Assembly (NCBI RefSeq): GCF_965279545.1
Contig: NZ_OZ257250.1
Span: forward strand, 3,038,001-3,102,000
Source: Methylibium sp965279545
GTDB lineage: Bacteria > Pseudomonadota > Gammaproteobacteria > Burkholderiales > Burkholderiaceae_C
DNA length: 64,000 nucleotides
Direction of reading: 5' to 3'
Below are positions 1 to 9,536 of the stretch, piece by piece. Every line of letters starts with the position of its first letter. The stretch's first letter is position 1. The notes beneath the pieces were generated by a model that was not told the DNA's origin, ran no database searches, and saw only the letters and a list, made by a program, of their open reading frames with translations. Made by a program: the position numbers and the translations under genes.

Positions 1-201
1 CCAACAGGGAAAGCAGATGCAGACGCATGGATTTGTCTCCTCGGGGGTGACGCGTGCAGCACGACATGGCCGCTAAAGCGCGTTCTCTCCCTCCAAGGGC
101 AAGCGCCGTGCCACGGACCGATCGGGACTAAATCCGGGTCATACCGCGGGTTTCACCGCAATCCTGTGTGACGGCTGTCTCCGCTTGGAACACCGTCTGC
201 T

Positions 202-1251
202 TCAACGCGCCTGGAGCGTTCGGAGTTCGTACGCGGGGTAAAGGTGCACGACGTTGCGCGGGTACTCGGTCGTGAACGCGGCCCAGGCGCGGAAGTCGGC
301 CGGCACCGGCTGCGTGAGCACCTCGGTCATCTCCGAACCGCGCCGCGCGGCATCGCCGAAGCTGCTGTCCAGCCAGCGCAGGTAGCGCCGGGTCTGCTCG
401 ATGCCGCGCGCATCGCTCACCACCGGGCCATGGCTGGGCACCATCGTCGTAAACACCTGGGCGGACAGTGCATCGAGGCTGGTCAGCCAGTCGGCCAGAT
501 GGGCGTGCGGCGTCGTCGGCACCCGGTCGACGAACACCAGACCGCCCACGAACACCACGCCCGAGCGTCGATCGATCAGGATCAGGTCCGAGGCGGTGTG
601 CCCTTTCAGTTCACGCAACTCGAAACGCGGGTTGCCCGCCAGCAGCGGGCCGGGCAGCAGCGCGCGGTCGGGCAGCAGCGCCTCGGTGGCCTTCATCCAG
701 TCGCCGCACAAGCGGTAGAGGTTGTCCTCGTAGGACTTGGCCTCGGCCCGCATGCCTGCGATCGTTGCCGCCGTGGCAAGGCGCGGTACGTCGGCGAAGG
801 CCTGATTGCCCAGGAAGTAGTCCGGGTGGAGATTCAGGTGGACGACCTCTTTCACCGGCTTGGCCGTCGTGCGCGCGATGAGGGCGCGCAACTGCTCGCC
901 ATAGCGCCTGGACGGCCCCGTGTTGACGACGATGACCCCCTCTTCGGTAACGATGAAGCCCGTATTGATGATGTTGCAGCCGTTGGCCCGCGAAAAATCG
1001 GCATTGGCGCCTTCGACCACGTAGACATCGGGGGCCAGCGTGCGGGCGGTCAGGCGGTAGTCGAGCGTGGCCGGATCGGCCTGCGCCATCGCGCCCGCCG
1101 CCACCCCACCGAGGAACATTCCCAACAAGAATCTCAACCGGGCTAGCAGACGCCGCGGCACCGGCTCCGCCGGGCCGCCAGCGTCGCCCCCTGGAGGGGG
1201 AGCGGCGAAGCCGCAACGGGGGTGGGTCATCTCGCAACGGGGGTGGGTCAT
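202..1251 (-). CDS. MBL-fold metallo-hydrolase, quinoprotein relay system type
   Basis: This is a metallo-beta-lactamase-fold protein resembling the zinc metallohydrolases that accompany PQQ-dependent dehydrogenases (quinoprotein relay system family); no substrate is known. The usual HxHxDH site reads N140-L-H142-P-D144-Y145, followed by LGN; GHT and a late PSHG match the rest of the fold. A short signal sequence ends near AMAQA. The ORF opens at 1251 with an ATGA overlap with the upstream carrier gene, but residues 1 to about 38 are translated from an intergenic repeat, so a TTG at 1137 or the ATG at 1119 may be the native start. Family assignment is good; the start is uncertain. Confidence 0.75.
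   Translation of the reverse strand: MTHPRCEMTHPRCGFAAPPPGGDAGGPAEPVPRRLLARLRFLLGMFLGGVAAGAMAQADPATLDYRLTARTLAPDVYVVEGANADFSRANGCNIINTGFIVTEEGVIVVNTGPSRRYGEQLRALIARTTAKPVKEVVHLNLHPDYFLGNQAFADVPRLATAATIAGMRAEAKSYEDNLYRLCGDWMKATEALLPDRALLPGPLLAGNPRFELRELKGHTASDLILIDRRSGVVFVGGLVFVDRVPTTPHAHLADWLTSLDALSAQVFTTMVPSHGPVVSDARGIEQTRRYLRWLDSSFGDAARRGSEMTEVLTQPVPADFRAWAAFTTEYPRNVVHLYPAYELRTLQAR
1148..1251. repeat. Palindromic intergenic repeat at gene junction, with 19-bp tandem end
   Basis: A mosaic of three small hairpins (a CCGGC/GCCGG arm pair, a CCCCC/GGGGG arm pair and a GCGGC/GCCGC arm pair). The motif CGCAACGGGGGTGGGTCAT occurs twice, at 1212-1230 and 1233-1251, a 21-bp period that keeps reading frame. 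A closely related copy lies at 3659-3747. It supplies the ATGA start/stop overlap of the flanking genes. Confidence 0.8.
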
Positions 1252-2048
1252 GTCACCTGCCCGTCGATCCGGTTGCCGTTGTTGTCCACACCGGTGACAT
1301 GGAACGGACCCGGGGGACGCCCCTTGAAATCGAACGAGAACACCGGGTTTTCACTGATCGGCTCGAAGGTCGACAGGCGCAGCAACTCCACGCCGCCAGC
1401 GTCGATGACGGCCATGCGCCGCAGGTAGAAGGCCGGGATGCCGCCGACCAGCCCGGTGTCCATGGGGTGCATCACCCGCACGCGCAGGCGCGCACCCGGC
1501 GTGTCGAGGGCGTCACCGAAGAAGCGGCCGCTGACCTGGCCGAGCGTCTGCGCCCAGCTGCCGTCCTGGCGGCTCGCTCCGGAAACGGTGCAGCCGCCAC
1601 CGGACGATTCGACCCAGGTGCCGCCGACGTGCCAGACGCCATCTCGTGTGCGCGCTGCGGCGCGCACGGCGCTGGCCTGCTCCAGCTTGAATCGGAACGA
1701 GATCGCCGCCTGCGTACCCGCGAGCGGTTCGAACTCGAGCACCTTGCGGATCGGATTGCGGTCGACCAGCACCATGATCTGCTGGACGTCGTGCAGGTCC
1801 GGCGCCGTGACCGTGATCGGCACGACCATTGGATTTTCGGCCTGTGTCGGCCCCTTCACCTGCACGCGCGGATCGAATTCGACCCGCGCTGCGGCACCCA
1901 GGAACTCCTTGACCATCTCGGGCCACTGCGCCGAACGGTAAGGGTCGCCCCCGAACTCGTCCGCCGCCGCCCGGACCGGCAACACGCAGGCGGCCACCGT
2001 TGCGAGCACGACTTGCCGGCGCTGCAACTTCACTGCTTCTGGGAACAT
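1248..2048 (-). CDS. Quinoprotein dehydrogenase-associated SoxYZ-like carrier protein
   Basis: A periplasmic protein with an N-terminal SoxY-like half and a C-terminal SoxZ-like half in one chain of 266 residues. The SoxY-type swinging-arm motif GGGC is present near residue 153 as SGGGCTVSG, with the cysteine that carries substrate in true SoxY; here it is internal rather than C-terminal because SoxZ is fused on. The second half has the SoxZ-like stretch RVRVMHPMDTG. A signal peptide ends near VRAAADE. The start is supported by GAGG about 8 bases upstream. The gene is followed by the MBL hydrolase with an ATGA overlap, the pairing known for PQQ dehydrogenase-associated modules, but no dehydrogenase gene is in this window. 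Confidence 0.8.
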   Translation of the reverse strand: MFPEAVKLQRRQVVLATVAACVLPVRAAADEFGGDPYRSAQWPEMVKEFLGAAARVEFDPRVQVKGPTQAENPMVVPITVTAPDLHDVQQIMVLVDRNPIRKVLEFEPLAGTQAAISFRFKLEQASAVRAAARTRDGVWHVGGTWVESSGGGCTVSGASRQDGSWAQTLGQVSGRFFGDALDTPGARLRVRVMHPMDTGLVGGIPAFYLRRMAVIDAGGVELLRLSTFEPISENPVFSFDFKGRPPGPFHVTGVDNNGNRIDGQVT

Positions 2049-2163
2049 CTTTGCCTCCTGAGCGGATGCTGAGGCAAATCGCGGGCCATCGAGGCCTGCC
2101 GAACGATTGACCGCCGGCGCCGGTCGGCTACCGGCGCTGATCCCAACCGGATGCCGCTCCGGG

Positions 2164-2379
2164 TCAGGACCTCCAGATGCTGATCAAGGTCAAGACGATG
2201 TGCTTGAAGATCGTGATGTTGAATGCGCCGAGCGCGAAGACCACCGTCCATCGCCAGGCAGCGCGCGCCAGCTCCATGTAGCGGTCCTCGCCGCTGCTGA
2301 CGTACAAGGCGAACCCGACCCCGGCCGTTCCTCCGGTCCCCAGCACCAGCACCCCGGCGATCCACCAGAAGACAGTCAT
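2164..2379 (-). CDS. Small two-helix membrane protein A
   Basis: Not a recognised family. It has 71 residues and two predicted membrane helices (about 3-28 and 46-66) separated by a charged linker with the pattern SGEDRYMELARAAWRW. It lies 18 bp after a similar protein (2398-2583): both run W-I-rich helix, Y-x-SG/TG, charged linker, W-T-V-V-ALG helix, so they look like tandem paralogues. GGGAGAG about 9 bases before the ATG is a plausible ribosome site. Probably co-transcribed downstream of lpxC. Confidence 0.6.
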   Translation of the reverse strand: MTVFWWIAGVLVLGTGGTAGVGFALYVSSGEDRYMELARAAWRWTVVFALGAFNITIFKHIVLTLISIWRS

Positions 2380-2397
2380 TGCACGCGCTCTCCCTGT

Positions 2398-2583
2398 TCA
2401 CACCATGAGCGCCAGGCGCTCGAGCATCAGAACCGCAAAAAATCCGAGCGCCGCGACGACCGTCCACTTGACGATGCGCAGACCCTTGTCGCGCCATCGG
2501 GCCTGGCCGGTGCCGGCGTACATCGCGAAACACAGCAGGCCGGCGACGAGCAGCAACAGGACGATCCATCGAAAGACCAGCAT
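2398..2583 (-). CDS. Small two-helix membrane protein B
   Basis: A 61-residue protein with two membrane helices flanking a short basic linker (TGQARWRDKGLRIVKW). It is similar in layout and sequence to the next gene downstream (2164-2379), sharing the WTVVxALGxF segment at the start of helix two. It begins 42 bp after the lpxC stop codon and is probably in the same transcript. Function unknown; no clear ribosome site is visible. Confidence 0.55.
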   Translation of the reverse strand: MLVFRWIVLLLLVAGLLCFAMYAGTGQARWRDKGLRIVKWTVVAALGFFAVLMLERLALMV

Positions 2584-2625
2584 GGGCGCGAGTCTAAGCG
2601 GGACGGCGCGCCCGTCCGGCGGCGT

Positions 2626-3561
2626 CTACCAGGCCGGCGGCAGCTCGGCAAGGCCGCGCGGCGCCTCGGCGTCGTGCATGAAGCTGGTCATCTCGTAGGC
2701 GCCGGGATCGGCGAACAGCGCGCGCAGCAGCTGGTTGTTCAGTGCATGCCCGCCCTTGAACGAGGTGTAGCTGGCCAGCAGCGGGTGGCCGGCAATGTGC
2801 AGGTCGCCGATCGCGTCGAGCAGCTTGTGCTTCACGAACTCGTCGTCATAGCGCAAGCCGTCGGCATTGAGCACGCGGTGGTCGTCGACGACGATGGCGT
2901 TGTCCATGCTGCCGCCGAGCGTCAGGCCGCGCGCTCGCATCGCATCCACGTCCTTGGCAAATCCGAAGGTGCGCGCACGGGCGATGTCGCGCTGGTACAG
3001 CCCTTCACCGAACTCGAACTCGACGCGCTGGCCGGTCTGGCTGACGGCAGGATGGTCGAACACGATCTCGAACGCCAGCTTGTAGCCGTGATAGGGCTCG
3101 AGCCGCGCCCACTTCGCGCCGGACCCCTCGCCGTCGCGCACCTCCACGGTCTTCAGCACGCGGATGAAGCGCTTCGGCGCGTTCTGCAGTTCGAGGCCTG
3201 CGCTTTGCAGCAGGAACACGAAACTCGAGGCCGAACCGTCGAGGATGGGCATCTCGTCGGCCGTGATGTCGACCAGCAGGTTGTCGATGCCGAGGCCGGC
3301 GCAGGCCGACATGAAATGCTCGATCGTCTGCACTTTCGGCCCGCCGGAGTCGCCGCCCGGTGAGATGCTCGACGCCATGCGCGTGTCGCAGACGGCATCG
3401 AAGCGCGCCGGGATGTCCACCGGGCTCGGCAGGTCGACCCGGCGGAACACGATGCCCGCGTCGGGCGCGGCCGGCCGCAGCGTGAGTTCGACCCGCTGGC
3501 CGCTGTGCACGCCCACGCCGACGGCGCGCGTGATCGACTTCAGGGTGCGTTGCTGCAGCAT
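2626..3561 (-). CDS. lpxC: UDP-3-O-acyl-N-acetylglucosamine deacetylase
   Basis: Catalyses the committed zinc-dependent deacetylation of lipid A synthesis in the cytoplasm. The protein has 311 residues, the usual length. Expected active-site elements are present: E81-H82 (TIEHF), the zinc ligands H245 and D249 in HKLLD, and the catalytic H272 in GGHALN. A small insert, PGGDSGGP, sits before the EH motif. It is the last gene of the dcw cluster, as in other proteobacteria, and is separated from ftsZ by a palindromic repeat that may limit read-through. Confidence 0.97.
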   Translation of the reverse strand: MLQQRTLKSITRAVGVGVHSGQRVELTLRPAAPDAGIVFRRVDLPSPVDIPARFDAVCDTRMASSISPGGDSGGPKVQTIEHFMSACAGLGIDNLLVDITADEMPILDGSASSFVFLLQSAGLELQNAPKRFIRVLKTVEVRDGEGSGAKWARLEPYHGYKLAFEIVFDHPAVSQTGQRVEFEFGEGLYQRDIARARTFGFAKDVDAMRARGLTLGGSMDNAIVVDDHRVLNADGLRYDDEFVKHKLLDAIGDLHIAGHPLLASYTSFKGGHALNNQLLRALFADPGAYEMTSFMHDAEAPRGLAELPPAW

Positions 3562-3658
3562 GCTGTCATTGTAAAAAGCGCGGCCCCGACCGGCTTGCAG
3601 GGCCGCGCTATCACCTTCTTAGCGAGATCCACTCACACACCACCGCGCGCACCATCCC

Positions 3659-3747
3659 GAGCAGACGCCGCGGGTCCGGCTCCGCCGGCCCGCCAGCGTC
3701 GCCCCCTTCGAGGGGGAGCGGCGCAGCCGCAACGGGGGTGGTCCATC
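3659..3747. repeat. Palindromic intergenic repeat between ftsZ and lpxC
   Basis: Second copy of the repeat at 1148-1251, starting at the ftsZ stop codon. Three hairpin units are visible: GCGGCTGCGCCGC, CCCCC(TTCGA)GGGGG-type arms, and CCGGCTCCGCCGG. No run of T follows, so it is not a classical intrinsic terminator, although it could slow transcription or protect 3' ends. Confidence 0.75.
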
Positions 3748-4963
3748 AATCAGCCTGCTTGCGCAGGAACGCCGGGATCTCGATCTCGTCCATGCCGTTG
3801 CTCGCCAGTGCATCGACCTTGGCCGCCGCCTGGGTGCGCCCGCTGCGCCACACGCTCGGTACCTGCATGCCCGCGTAGTCGTGCTGGGTCGGCGCTGCAA
3901 GGCCGCCGGACTGCGGGTGCAGCGGCTGGTTCAGCACCGGGATGTTGTCGGTGCCGGTCCGCTGCAGCGTGGCGTTGTGCACCACGGTCATCGGCGCCTG
4001 CACGCGGCGCGCCGGTGCCAGGCCGGTGGCGATGACGGTCACGCGCAGCTGGTCGCCCAAGGTCTCGTCGTAGGCCGCGCCGAAGATCACGTGCGCATCT
4101 TCCGCGGCATAGCGGCGGATGGTGTTCATCGCGTTCTTGCTCTCGCTGAGCTTGAGGCTCGCGCGGCTGGCCGCGATCAGCACCAGCACGCCGCGCGCGC
4201 CGGACAGGTCGATGCCTTCGAGCAGCGGGCAGGCCACCGCCGAATCGGCCGCCTTGTTGGCGCGGTCCGGGCCGGTCGCGATCGCGGTGCCCATCATCGC
4301 CTTGCCGGGCTCACTCATCACCGTCTTCACGTCTTCGAAGTCGACGTTGATCGACGCGTCGATGTGGATGATGTCGGCGATGCCACCCACGGCGTTCTTC
4401 AGCACGTCGTTGGCCTGCTTGAAGGCCTGGTCCTGCGACACGTCGTCGCCCAGCACCTCGAGCAGCTTCTCGTTGAGAATGACGATCAGCGAATCGACGT
4501 TCGCCTCGAGCTCCTGCAGGCCGGCCTCGGCCTGCTTCATGCGCCGGCCGCCCTCGAAGTCGAACGGCTTGGTCACGACGCCCACCGTCAGGATGCCCAT
4601 CTCCTTGGCCACGCGCGCGATCACCGGCGCGGCGCCGGTGCCGGTGCCGCCGCCCATGCCGGCCGTCAGGAAGATCATGTTGGCGCCCGCGATCGCGTCG
4701 CGGATGCGGCCCTCGGCCTCGTCGGCCGCGGCCTTGCCGGCCGCCGGCTTGGAGCCCGCGCCCAGGCCGGTGCTGCCGAGCTGGATGAGCTGGTCGGCCT
4801 TGGAGCGGTGCAGCGACTGCGCGTCGGTGTTGGCGCAGATGAACTCCACGCCTTGAACGCCTTCGTTGATCATGTGTTCGACGGCGTTGCCGCCGCCGCC
4901 GCCCACACCGATCACCTTGATCTTCGTGCCGAGCTCGAATTCCTCAATCATCTCGATGGCCAT
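3746..4963 (-). CDS. ftsZ: Cell division protein FtsZ
   Basis: Tubulin-like GTPase that forms the Z ring at midcell. The protein has 405 residues: N-terminal GTP-binding domain with the GGGTGTG signature (about residues 104-110), the NLDFxD-like T7 region NVDFEDV, a C-terminal GTPase-activating domain, a variable linker, and the conserved terminal peptide EIPAFLRKQAD that binds FtsA. An AGGAGG-type site precedes the ATG. It follows ftsA after 58 bp. Intact. Confidence 0.98.
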   Translation of the reverse strand: MAIEMIEEFELGTKIKVIGVGGGGGNAVEHMINEGVQGVEFICANTDAQSLHRSKADQLIQLGSTGLGAGSKPAAGKAAADEAEGRIRDAIAGANMIFLTAGMGGGTGTGAAPVIARVAKEMGILTVGVVTKPFDFEGGRRMKQAEAGLQELEANVDSLIVILNEKLLEVLGDDVSQDQAFKQANDVLKNAVGGIADIIHIDASINVDFEDVKTVMSEPGKAMMGTAIATGPDRANKAADSAVACPLLEGIDLSGARGVLVLIAASRASLKLSESKNAMNTIRRYAAEDAHVIFGAAYDETLGDQLRVTVIATGLAPARRVQAPMTVVHNATLQRTGTDNIPVLNQPLHPQSGGLAAPTQHDYAGMQVPSVWRSGRTQAAAKVDALASNGMDEIEIPAFLRKQAD

Positions 4964-5021
4964 GGTGGACCTCCTTCGTCTGATGCAGTTGCCGGTTGAA
5001 AACGTGGGCTGGATGACGCCC

Positions 5022-6251
<1,230 letters not shown>

Positions 6252-6267
6252 GTGCTGTCCGCCTTTT

Positions 6268-7068
6268 CTATTTCTTCACCGCCGTCGGTGCCGTCGTGCC
6301 GACGCCGCGCAGCCGCAGCGCATAGCCGTCGGTGTGGCGCAGGTCGGCGTAGGCCAGCGGGCGCTGGTAGCGCGCGGTCAGTTGCGTGACGGTGCCGGCG
6401 AAGGCCTGCACCCTGGCCATCACCTCGGTCTCGCCGCCGCGGCCGAGTTCGACCTGCGCGCCGCTGTCGAGCTCGGCCCGCCAGGAGCCGCGCGCGCTCA
6501 TCACCAGCGTCTCGATGCGGGCATCGATGGCCTCGAACACCGGCGCGAGCCGTCGGTACATCGCCAGCATCGCCGCCGAACTGCCCTCGGGGCCCTGCAG
6601 CACCGGCAGGCCTTCGTCCTCGACGTCGCCGGGGTTGGCCTCGAACACCTCGCCCTGCACATTGACGAGCTTGTCTTCGCCCTCTTCCTCGTGCCACCAG
6701 GCGGCCACGCGGTGCTCCTCGAGGCGCACCGCCAGGCGGTTCGGCCACACGCGCTGCACCGCGGCGCGGCGCACCCAGGGCACGGACTCGAAGGCCTGCT
6801 GGGCGCGCGCGAGATCGACGCTGAAGAAGTTGCCGGCCAGTTTGGGCATCGCATTGGCGCGGATCGTCGTGACGCTGTTGCGCATGACATCGCCTTCCAC
6901 GCGGATGCCGCGCAGCGTGAACAGCGGTGCCCGCAGCGCCCACATCAGCACCAGGCCGGCGAAGGCGAGCAGCGCGAACGCGAACAGCAACCTGGCCGCG
7001 GTGTGCATCAGGCGCACGTCGGCCGGCAGCGGCTGCGGCCTGGGCGGTGGGCGGGGGCGGCGGACCAT
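6268..7068 (-). CDS. ftsQ: Cell division protein FtsQ
   Basis: Bitopic inner-membrane divisome protein that links FtsA/FtsZ to FtsB-FtsL. From the ATG at 7068 it has 266 residues: a Pro/Arg-rich cytoplasmic tail, one membrane helix (about 24-45), a POTRA domain starting at FTLRGIRVEGD, and the periplasmic FtsQ beta domain. The open frame continues far upstream through ddlB in a different frame, but ATG 7068 lies 5 bp past the ddlB stop and gives the expected length. An alternative start is M21. Confidence 0.93.
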   Translation of the reverse strand: MVRRPRPPPRPQPLPADVRLMHTAARLLFAFALLAFAGLVLMWALRAPLFTLRGIRVEGDVMRNSVTTIRANAMPKLAGNFFSVDLARAQQAFESVPWVRRAAVQRVWPNRLAVRLEEHRVAAWWHEEEGEDKLVNVQGEVFEANPGDVEDEGLPVLQGPEGSSAAMLAMYRRLAPVFEAIDARIETLVMSARGSWRAELDSGAQVELGRGGETEVMARVQAFAGTVTQLTARYQRPLAYADLRHTDGYALRLRGVGTTAPTAVKK

Positions 7069-7073
7069 GGTGC

Positions 7074-8036
7074 TCAGGCGTCGAGCGCCGCTCCTTGCAG
7101 GATTTGCAGGCACAGCTGCTCGTAGCCGAGACCCGCTGCCTTGGCCGACATCGGCACCAGCGAGTGGCCGGTCATGCCCGGCGAGGTGTTCATCTCCAGC
7201 AGGAAGGGCTTGCGGTCGCTGGCGCGCAGCATCAGGTCGGCCCGGCCCCAGCCGCGGCAGCCGAGCGCGCGGTAGGCGGCCAGCACGATGCGCTGGATCT
7301 CGGCCTCCTCGGGCGCCGGCAGGCCGCTCGGACACAGGTACTGCACCTCGTCGGTGAAGTACTTGTTCTGGTAGTCGTAGCCGGCCTCGGGCGGCACGAT
7401 GCGGATCACGGGCAGCGCGACGGCACTCGCGCCCTCGCCCAGCACCGGGCAGGTGAGCTCGGCCCCGTCGATGAACTCCTCGCACAGCACGTCGGGGTCG
7501 TGGCTCGCGGCGAGCCGCACGGCGTCCTGCATCTGTGAATAGCCGCGCACCTTGGTCACGCCGATCGACGAGCCCTCGCGCGGCGGCTTGACGATCAGCG
7601 GCAGGCCCAGCTCGTCGGGCACGCCGACGAGGCGCTCGCGCGTCTGCTCGTCGGGCGCGAGCCGCACATAGCGCGGCGTCGGCAGGCCCTCGGCGAGCCA
7701 CACGCGCTTGGTCATGATCTTGTCCATCGCGATGGCGCTCGCCATCACACCCGAGCCGGTGTACGGGATGCGCAACAGCTCCAGCGCGCCCTGCACCGTG
7801 CCGTCCTCGCCGTGCCGGCCGTGCAAGGCGATGAAGCAGCACTGGAAGCCCTGGCGCCTGAGCTCGATCAGGTCGTGGTCCTTCGGATCGAAGGCGTGGG
7901 CATCGACGCCCTGGGCCTGCAGCGCCGCGAGAACGCCGCCGCCCGACATCAGCGAGATGTCGCGCTCGGCCGAGGTGCCGCCCATCAGCACGGCCACCTT
8001 GCCGAAGGACTTGGGGTCGATGGGGGTCGTGCTCAT
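7074..8036 (-). CDS. ddlB: D-alanine--D-alanine ligase
   Basis: ATP-grasp enzyme that joins two D-alanines for the peptidoglycan stem peptide. 320 residues. The motifs HGRHGEDGTVQG, the glycine-rich loop REGSSIGV, GAELTCPVLG and the Mg/ATP site EMNTSPGMTGHS are present; the central YDYQNKY replaces the more usual YDYEAKY. Its ATG overlaps the murC stop as ATGA (8033-8036), and ftsQ follows after 5 bp, so it is translationally coupled within the dcw operon. Confidence 0.97.
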   Translation of the reverse strand: MSTTPIDPKSFGKVAVLMGGTSAERDISLMSGGGVLAALQAQGVDAHAFDPKDHDLIELRRQGFQCCFIALHGRHGEDGTVQGALELLRIPYTGSGVMASAIAMDKIMTKRVWLAEGLPTPRYVRLAPDEQTRERLVGVPDELGLPLIVKPPREGSSIGVTKVRGYSQMQDAVRLAASHDPDVLCEEFIDGAELTCPVLGEGASAVALPVIRIVPPEAGYDYQNKYFTDEVQYLCPSGLPAPEEAEIQRIVLAAYRALGCRGWGRADLMLRASDRKPFLLEMNTSPGMTGHSLVPMSAKAAGLGYEQLCLQILQGAALDA

Positions 8037-9442
8037 GATCTCATCCCCACCAGATCCACCACCTGGGAGGGCACCGCCCCGATGGACCCCGCGCCCATCG
8101 TGATCACCACGTCCCCGTCCTGCGCGTTCTCCGCGATCGCCCGCGGCATCGAGGCGATCTCGTCGACGAACACCGGCTCGAGCTTGCCGGCCACGCGCAG
8201 CGCGCGCGTCAGGGCCCGCCCGTCGGCGGCGACGATCGGCGCTTCGCCGGCGGCGTAGACCTCGCTCAGCAGCACCGCATCGGCGGTGCCCATCACCTTG
8301 ACGAAGTCCTCGAAGCAGTCGCGGGTGCGCGTGTAGCGGTGCGGCTGGAAGGCGATCACGAGGCGGCGGCCCGGGAAGGCGCCGCGCGCCGCGGCGATCA
8401 CCGCGGCCATCTCGACCGGGTGGTGGCCGTAGTCGTCGATCAGCGTGAAGCTGCCGCCGGCCGGCAGCGCGAGTTCGCCGTAGCGCTGGAAGCGCCGGCC
8501 CACGCCGTCGAAGGCGGCGAGCGCCTTCTGCACCGGCGCGTCGGGCAACTCCAGCTCGGCCGCCACCGCGATGACCGCCAGCGCGTTGAGCACGTTGTGC
8601 AGGCCCGGCAGGTTCAGCATGACCGGCAGGTCGGGCATCGCCACGCCGTTGCGGCGCTGCGCGGTGAAGCGCATCTGGCCCCCGGGCAGCGCCTGCACGC
8701 CGACGGCGCGGACCTGGGCGTCCTCTGCGAAGCCGTAGCTCACCACCGGGCGCGAGATCATCGGGATGATCGAGCGCACGCCGAGGTCGTCGCCGCAGAC
8801 GATGGCCGCGCCATAGAACGGCATGCGGTGGAGGAACTCCAGGAAGGCGTGCTTCAGGCGGCCGAGGTCGTGGCCGTAGGTGTCCATGTGGTCGGCGTCG
8901 ATGTTGGTCACGACGCTCAGGATCGGCATCAGGTTCAGGAACGACGCGTCCGACTCGTCGGCCTCGACGACGATGTAGTCACCGGCGCCGAGCCGCGAGT
9001 TCGCGCCGGCGCTGTTGAGCCGCCCGCCGATCACGAAGGTCGGGTCCAGCCCGGCCTCGGCCAGCACGCTGGCGACCAGCGAGGTGGTGGTCGTCTTGCC
9101 GTGCGTGCCGGCGATCGCGATGCCCCGCTTCAGCCGCATCAGCTCGGCCAGCATCACGGCACGCGGCACCACCGGCACCCGCTTGGCGCGCGCTGCGATG
9201 ACCTCGGGGTTGTCGCCCTTCACCGCGGTCGACGTGACCACCGCCTCGGCCCCGGCGATGTGAAGCGCGTCGTGTCCGATCGCCACGCGGATGCCCAGCG
9301 AGGCGAGCCGGCGCGTCGTCGCGCCGTCGCTCTGGTCGGAACCGGAGACGGTGTAGCCGAGGTTGTGCAGGATCTCGGCGATGCCGCTCATGCCGGCGCC
9401 GCCAATGCCGACGAAGTGGATGTGCTTGACGGCATGTTTCAT
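8033..9442 (-). CDS. murC: UDP-N-acetylmuramate--L-alanine ligase
   Basis: Cytoplasmic Mur ligase that adds L-alanine to UDP-MurNAc. 469 residues from the ATG at 9442. The N-terminal Rossmann-like domain opens HFVGIGGAGMSGIAE, the ATP loop is GTHGKTTTTS, and the central DESDASF and C-terminal YGHHPVE motifs are intact. The open frame extends another 58 codons upstream, but that part is murG-murC intergenic DNA with no family similarity. The first 11 codons and the upstream AGGGGC site are duplicated just upstream (see the mini-ORFs), so translation may be coupled through these. Confidence 0.97.
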   Translation of the reverse strand: MKHAVKHIHFVGIGGAGMSGIAEILHNLGYTVSGSDQSDGATTRRLASLGIRVAIGHDALHIAGAEAVVTSTAVKGDNPEVIAARAKRVPVVPRAVMLAELMRLKRGIAIAGTHGKTTTTSLVASVLAEAGLDPTFVIGGRLNSAGANSRLGAGDYIVVEADESDASFLNLMPILSVVTNIDADHMDTYGHDLGRLKHAFLEFLHRMPFYGAAIVCGDDLGVRSIIPMISRPVVSYGFAEDAQVRAVGVQALPGGQMRFTAQRRNGVAMPDLPVMLNLPGLHNVLNALAVIAVAAELELPDAPVQKALAAFDGVGRRFQRYGELALPAGGSFTLIDDYGHHPVEMAAVIAAARGAFPGRRLVIAFQPHRYTRTRDCFEDFVKVMGTADAVLLSEVYAAGEAPIVAADGRALTRALRVAGKLEPVFVDEIASMPRAIAENAQDGDVVITMGAGSIGAVPSQVVDLVGMRS

Positions 9443-9536
9443 GACAGCCCCTCCGCGGCACTCGGTCGCTTCGTCGGCGCCCGTGGCCCTTCGACGAAGT
9501 GGATGTGCTTGACGGCATGTTTCATGACAGCCCCTC
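9409..9536. repeat. Perfect 45-bp direct repeat spanning the murC start
   Basis: Positions 9409-9453 and 9492-9536 are identical over 45 bp, offset 83 bp. The repeated unit carries the murC ribosome site (GAGGGGCTGTC), ATG and first 11 codons. The upstream neighbour (about 9537-9615) resembles the GGGCCGCCCCAAG-type intergenic repeats seen at 61369 and 62153. Confidence 0.9.
9439..9525 (-). CDS. 28-codon mini-ORF, duplicated murC start, coupled to murC
   Basis: Starts at the second copy of the murC initiation region, so its first 11 residues (MKHAVKHIHFV) equal those of MurC, then diverges and ends ...AAEGLS with a TGA that overlaps the real murC ATG as ATGA. Its own ATG overlaps the stop of the preceding 36-codon mini-ORF. 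Whether it is translated cannot be told from the sequence; it may serve only to deliver ribosomes to murC. Confidence 0.4.
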   Translation of the reverse strand: MKHAVKHIHFVEGPRAPTKRPSAAEGLS

